Positions 61,071-64,000 of a stretch of 64,000 nucleotides of DNA are shown piece by piece. This DNA is from Helopsaltes ochotensis (taxonomy: Eukaryota > Chordata > Aves > Passeriformes > Locustellidae): contig VXBM01001674.1 in NCBI GenBank assembly GCA_013400155.1, forward strand, positions 1 to 64,000, read 5' to 3'. The position numbers and the translations under genes are program-made. Within the stretch, counting starts at the first letter, position 1; each line of letters starts with the position of its first letter. The notes under the pieces are model-generated. The model saw nothing but the letters and a program-made list of their open reading frames with translations. It made no database searches and was not told the DNA's origin.

Positions 61071-63379
61071 TATAGTCATGTTTTCAAACTTTTTTCTCTA
61101 CTATATTTTAATGACATCTTCATCTACACACAACAATGTATTAAATCTTACTGGAATTAATTATACCAAACCAGCTAAACAATTAGGCGATCAAATAATT
61201 AAGTTGCTAATAAAAAACAGTATAAATTTAAAAGATAGAATAACAATACTATAGCTATTTCTGAGAAAATCAAATCTAAGTTATGATGAATATTTAATTA
61301 TTTGAATACTTCCCAAAATAGTACAGGCATATAAAAGATTTTCCCTAGAATTGAATAAGAGATGTGTAGGAAATAAGATAGAACCTTGAATATAAAGTTC
61401 ATGTAAATATTTTGTTCATTATTACTCAGTACTGAAAATGTATATGACTTTTCAAAACACAAATTCGTGTCCTTATCCCAAACCTTTTTGCTTATGAATT
61501 TGGTAAGATTTTTTTTGTTTTCCCAGAAAAATATTAAGGAAGAGAGATAAGGAAGGGGAAATCATAGACAAAACCTGCAGCATTCTCTATTACTTACAGT
61601 CTAACTGCTTCCACGCATTAGTTTTGGGTATATTATTAAGCTGTGATATTTTATCTACAATACTAAAGCAGAACCATTTTGATTCATCCATGCAATACAA
61701 TTATTAATTATATTAAGATAATCTCAAAAATAGTGGTCAGAATTGTGATTTAAACTCAAAATTCAGCAACACAGCACTGAGCTCACTAGTATTCAATCCA
61801 TCTAAACTCCATTATTCAAAACTATCAGTTGGTTTTGAATAATTTATGGATTATACGTCTGTGCTGGTGGAAAAATCTTTTGTCTAATGAACAAACTCAA
61901 TGAGAACTCGTATTTCATTTTGGCTTTCCATTTTGCAATGTTCCAAGCATAATTCACATTTTGTACTTTCAGTGTTGGGGCTCATGCTTTACTCAAAATT
62001 TAGAAAGGAATAACAGTGGCTTATCAATTATAATTATCTGGAAAAAAGTAGGAAATTAGAAGCAAGTAATAAAAAGCCCTTTTTAATGTAAATACCACAT
62101 GGCATGTGCCATTTGATACAATACAATGCAATAGAATGATATAATATCAATATTGTATAATATGATTTACTATTCCATCTGAAGAAAGGCAAGCTAAATT
62201 TTGCATTTCATAGGAATTATATATGAACGACATGGAATTAGATGTGAAACTATACAGCTTCTGTATGCAACTACTTCTGAGAAATTGAATTCCAGTCATC
62301 TTTGACTAAACATAAGTAGCTCTTGTGAAAAGGAACAGGTCAAGCTTTTCTTCTTTTGATTTATTTAAGCAATATTATTGTAGATGTGCTGATTTATTTA
62401 TTGTTATATGTACCTTCAAGTCCTACAGAAAAAAGAATTAGTTCTGCATTTGTATGCAGCTGTAGAAGAGAGCTCAATGTTTCCTTTTCTCAATCAGTGC
62501 AATTTACAATTTAAAACACCTATCATCTATTTGAGGAAATTAGCTATAATTGGCAGTTTTGCTCAGGAAAATAAGCCACAGAGGTTGAGTCTGTTGAAGG
62601 TCATTGACAAAGTGATTTAGAGAGGTTGTCTGAAGGTAAAATTGGCACAACATCAAAATTATACCTGCATGTACACTGTTGTTACTCTGTCAGTCATACC
62701 AGGACTGAAGTACACTTACGCAAACAAACCAGAAGTACTGACACCACAGCCAAATTTCCTACCACTAATGGCACCAAGAAAAAGGTATCAGAACTAAAAA
62801 CACAACAAAAACATTGCTGTGATCAAGTCTGCCAGGGTTTCTTCCTGGCACCAACCAAACCTGCTGTCCAAGCTCAAAGCCTCCTGACAAAAACCACGTG
62901 TAGCAGATGAACTTACCCTGTGCCTTTAAACTCTCTCCTCCCCTCTAAAGAACACCCAGTTTCTGCCAACTGTTTTTCTCCTGAGGCATAATTTGAAAGG
63001 AACAAAAGCACCAGGTGAAAGGTGATTTTTGTAGTAGTTGTTCCTCAGCTGGGCAGATGCCAATAGGCTAATTCCGTTAGTTCCACTGTATGTGTATGTG
63101 GTTGTACATGTGTGACATTTACCAAACCCTCACACTCTTTGTAGGCTTTCATGCCTGTATCCTTTAGCAACAGAAGAAAAATCTGAGAATGCCCTTTGCA
63201 CTGTATTTTGCTTTTCAGGCAAAATTATTGTGGGTAATTTCATACTTCTGACTTCTTACCAGTAAACCCTGATAAAATTGGTCATAGAAAATGCAGAAAG
63301 CAAAAGAAAATCACCAATACATTATGCCTCACTAATCCAGTGGACTTCCATGATTATTATGGGATAAGGGAAAACCTAT

Positions 63380-63945
63380 GGATGTTATCGATCTCTGCAT
63401 CTGTAAGGACTTTGGTATGGTTCCCTACAACAATCTTGCTGATAAATTGGGAAACAAACATTTGATGGAAGGGCCATTTAGATGGATTAGAAATTGACTC
63501 CATGGCTGCTAACAAAAATAATCAACAGCTCAATGTTCAGGTGGAAACCAGTAACCAATGGTGTCCCTCAAGGGTCTTGATTAGGACCAATAATATTTAA
63601 CATCTCTATCAATGAGAGTGGGATTGAGTGCACATCAGCAAGTTTGCGGGCAGCACAAGCTGTGTGGTACAGTTGACACATGGATGAGAAGGGCTGCCAG
63701 TCAGAGGGACCTTGGAAGGCTTGAACAGTCAGCCAGTGTGATCCTCATGAAATTCAATAAGGCCAAATACAAGATCCTGCACCTGGATCTGGACATTCCA
63801 GTACCAGTAGAGACTGGCAATGAATGGATTGAGAGCAGCCCTGCAGAGAAGGATTTTGGAAGACTGGTAGATGAAAAAACTGGACAAGAGATGTCAGCAT
63901 GGGCTTGCAGCCCAGAAAGCAAATCAAAATTTGGGCTGCATAAAA
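63380..63945 (+). mobile_element. CR1 LINE reverse-transcriptase C-terminal fragment
   Basis: CR1 ORF2 sequence on the plus strand: GGTGTCCCTCAAGGGTCTTG, AACATCTCTATCAATGAGAG, GGGATTGAGTGCACATCAGC, AAGTTTGCGGGCAGCACAAG, CAAGATCCTGCACCTGGATC and GAGAGCAGCCCTGCAGAGAA. The 128-codon frame at 63612-63998 is partly in the old CR1 register, but it is not intact. The expected FADDT motif region is degraded to a Gly-Ser-containing sequence. The recognisable part ends before the window edge. Confidence 0.9.
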
Positions 63946-64000
63946 CCAAGCATGTTCACCATTCCTGTGGGCTGTGGTTTTATTTTGCATGTTTTTAAAA

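Larger units (their letters stand above)
51801..64000 (-). other. NLGN4: NLGN4 upstream intron (partial)
   Basis: Everything from the cassette exon to the window end is intron. The large first coding exon, with the signal peptide and the start of the extracellular domain, was not found and should lie beyond 64000. Apart from the CR1 and LTR pieces listed, the stretches 51801-54537, 55083-60032 and 60230-63379 are AT-rich and unrecognised. A small CA-rich repeat lies at 52618-52663. Confidence 0.8.

Noticed and set aside
62626..62910. 94-codon open frame with somewhat higher G+C
   Set aside because: No family recognised. Its starting ATG context and surroundings give no support, so it is too weak to call.
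63612..63998. 128-codon open frame at the window end
   Set aside because: It is a decayed CR1 reverse-transcriptase region, and the active-site area is degraded.
51801..64000. Search for the first coding exon of NLGN4
   Set aside because: No minus-strand segment resembling the signal peptide or the early extracellular domain was found, so the exon is taken to lie outside the window.
1..64000. CRISPR arrays, operons, tRNA or rRNA genes
   Set aside because: No regularly spaced repeats with unique spacers, no tRNA cloverleaf and no rRNA sequence was seen. The DNA is vertebrate intron.

Overview
The window is a stretch of bird nuclear DNA: AT-rich, intron-dominated, with single exons far apart. 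The bird assignment rests on at least eight CR1 LINE fragments, two of which keep the CR1 3' tail built of ATTCTATGA-like or GAATA-like units. It also rests on LTRs that resemble avian endogenous retroviruses, one followed by an 18-base match to the tryptophan-tRNA primer binding site used by avian alpharetroviruses. A songbird or other neoavian bird is likely, but that is inference.

The only protein-coding gene recognised is NLGN4, the orthologue of mammalian NLGN4X. It lies on the minus strand and three consecutive internal exons are visible. In transcription order they are a 60-bp cassette exon (51741-51800, splice site A), a 153-bp exon (47611-47763) and a 186-bp exon (72-257). Their phases join exactly. 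Skipping the cassette keeps the frame. Introns of 3,977 bp and 47,353 bp separate them. The first coding exon must lie beyond 64000 and the later exons before position 1. The 186-bp exon carries an in-frame TGA (plus 187-189) where neuroligins have a conserved arginine before W-I-E-E-N. The rest of that exon and its splice sites are intact. This looks like a single CGA-to-TGA change, so the locus is a recently disabled copy, a segregating null allele or a sequence error.

Region by region: 72-257 holds the NLGN4 exon with the stop. Up to 17 kb there is intron with simple repeats, including a 59-base T run ending in the window's only N. Near 17.4-18.2 kb lies a long CR1 fragment, followed by a 250-bp A/C-only tract. 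At 21.03-21.46 kb there is a compact retroviral insertion flanked by a 6-bp target duplication. It contains one LTR, a Trp-tRNA binding site and extra copies of the LTR end, but no genes. CR1 pieces follow at 27.0, 37.1, 38.8, 42.5, 44.7, 54.5 and 63.4 kb, and LTRs at 35.0, 48.7 and 60.0 kb. All four LTRs are antisense to NLGN4.

No rRNA, tRNA, CRISPR array, operon or other prokaryote-type feature was seen. Almost all open reading frames over 60 codons are chance frames in AT-rich DNA or shadows of CR1, LTR and low-complexity tracts. The two observations most worth checking are the premature stop in NLGN4 and the aberrant LTR-PBS-inverted-end insertion at 21 kb.
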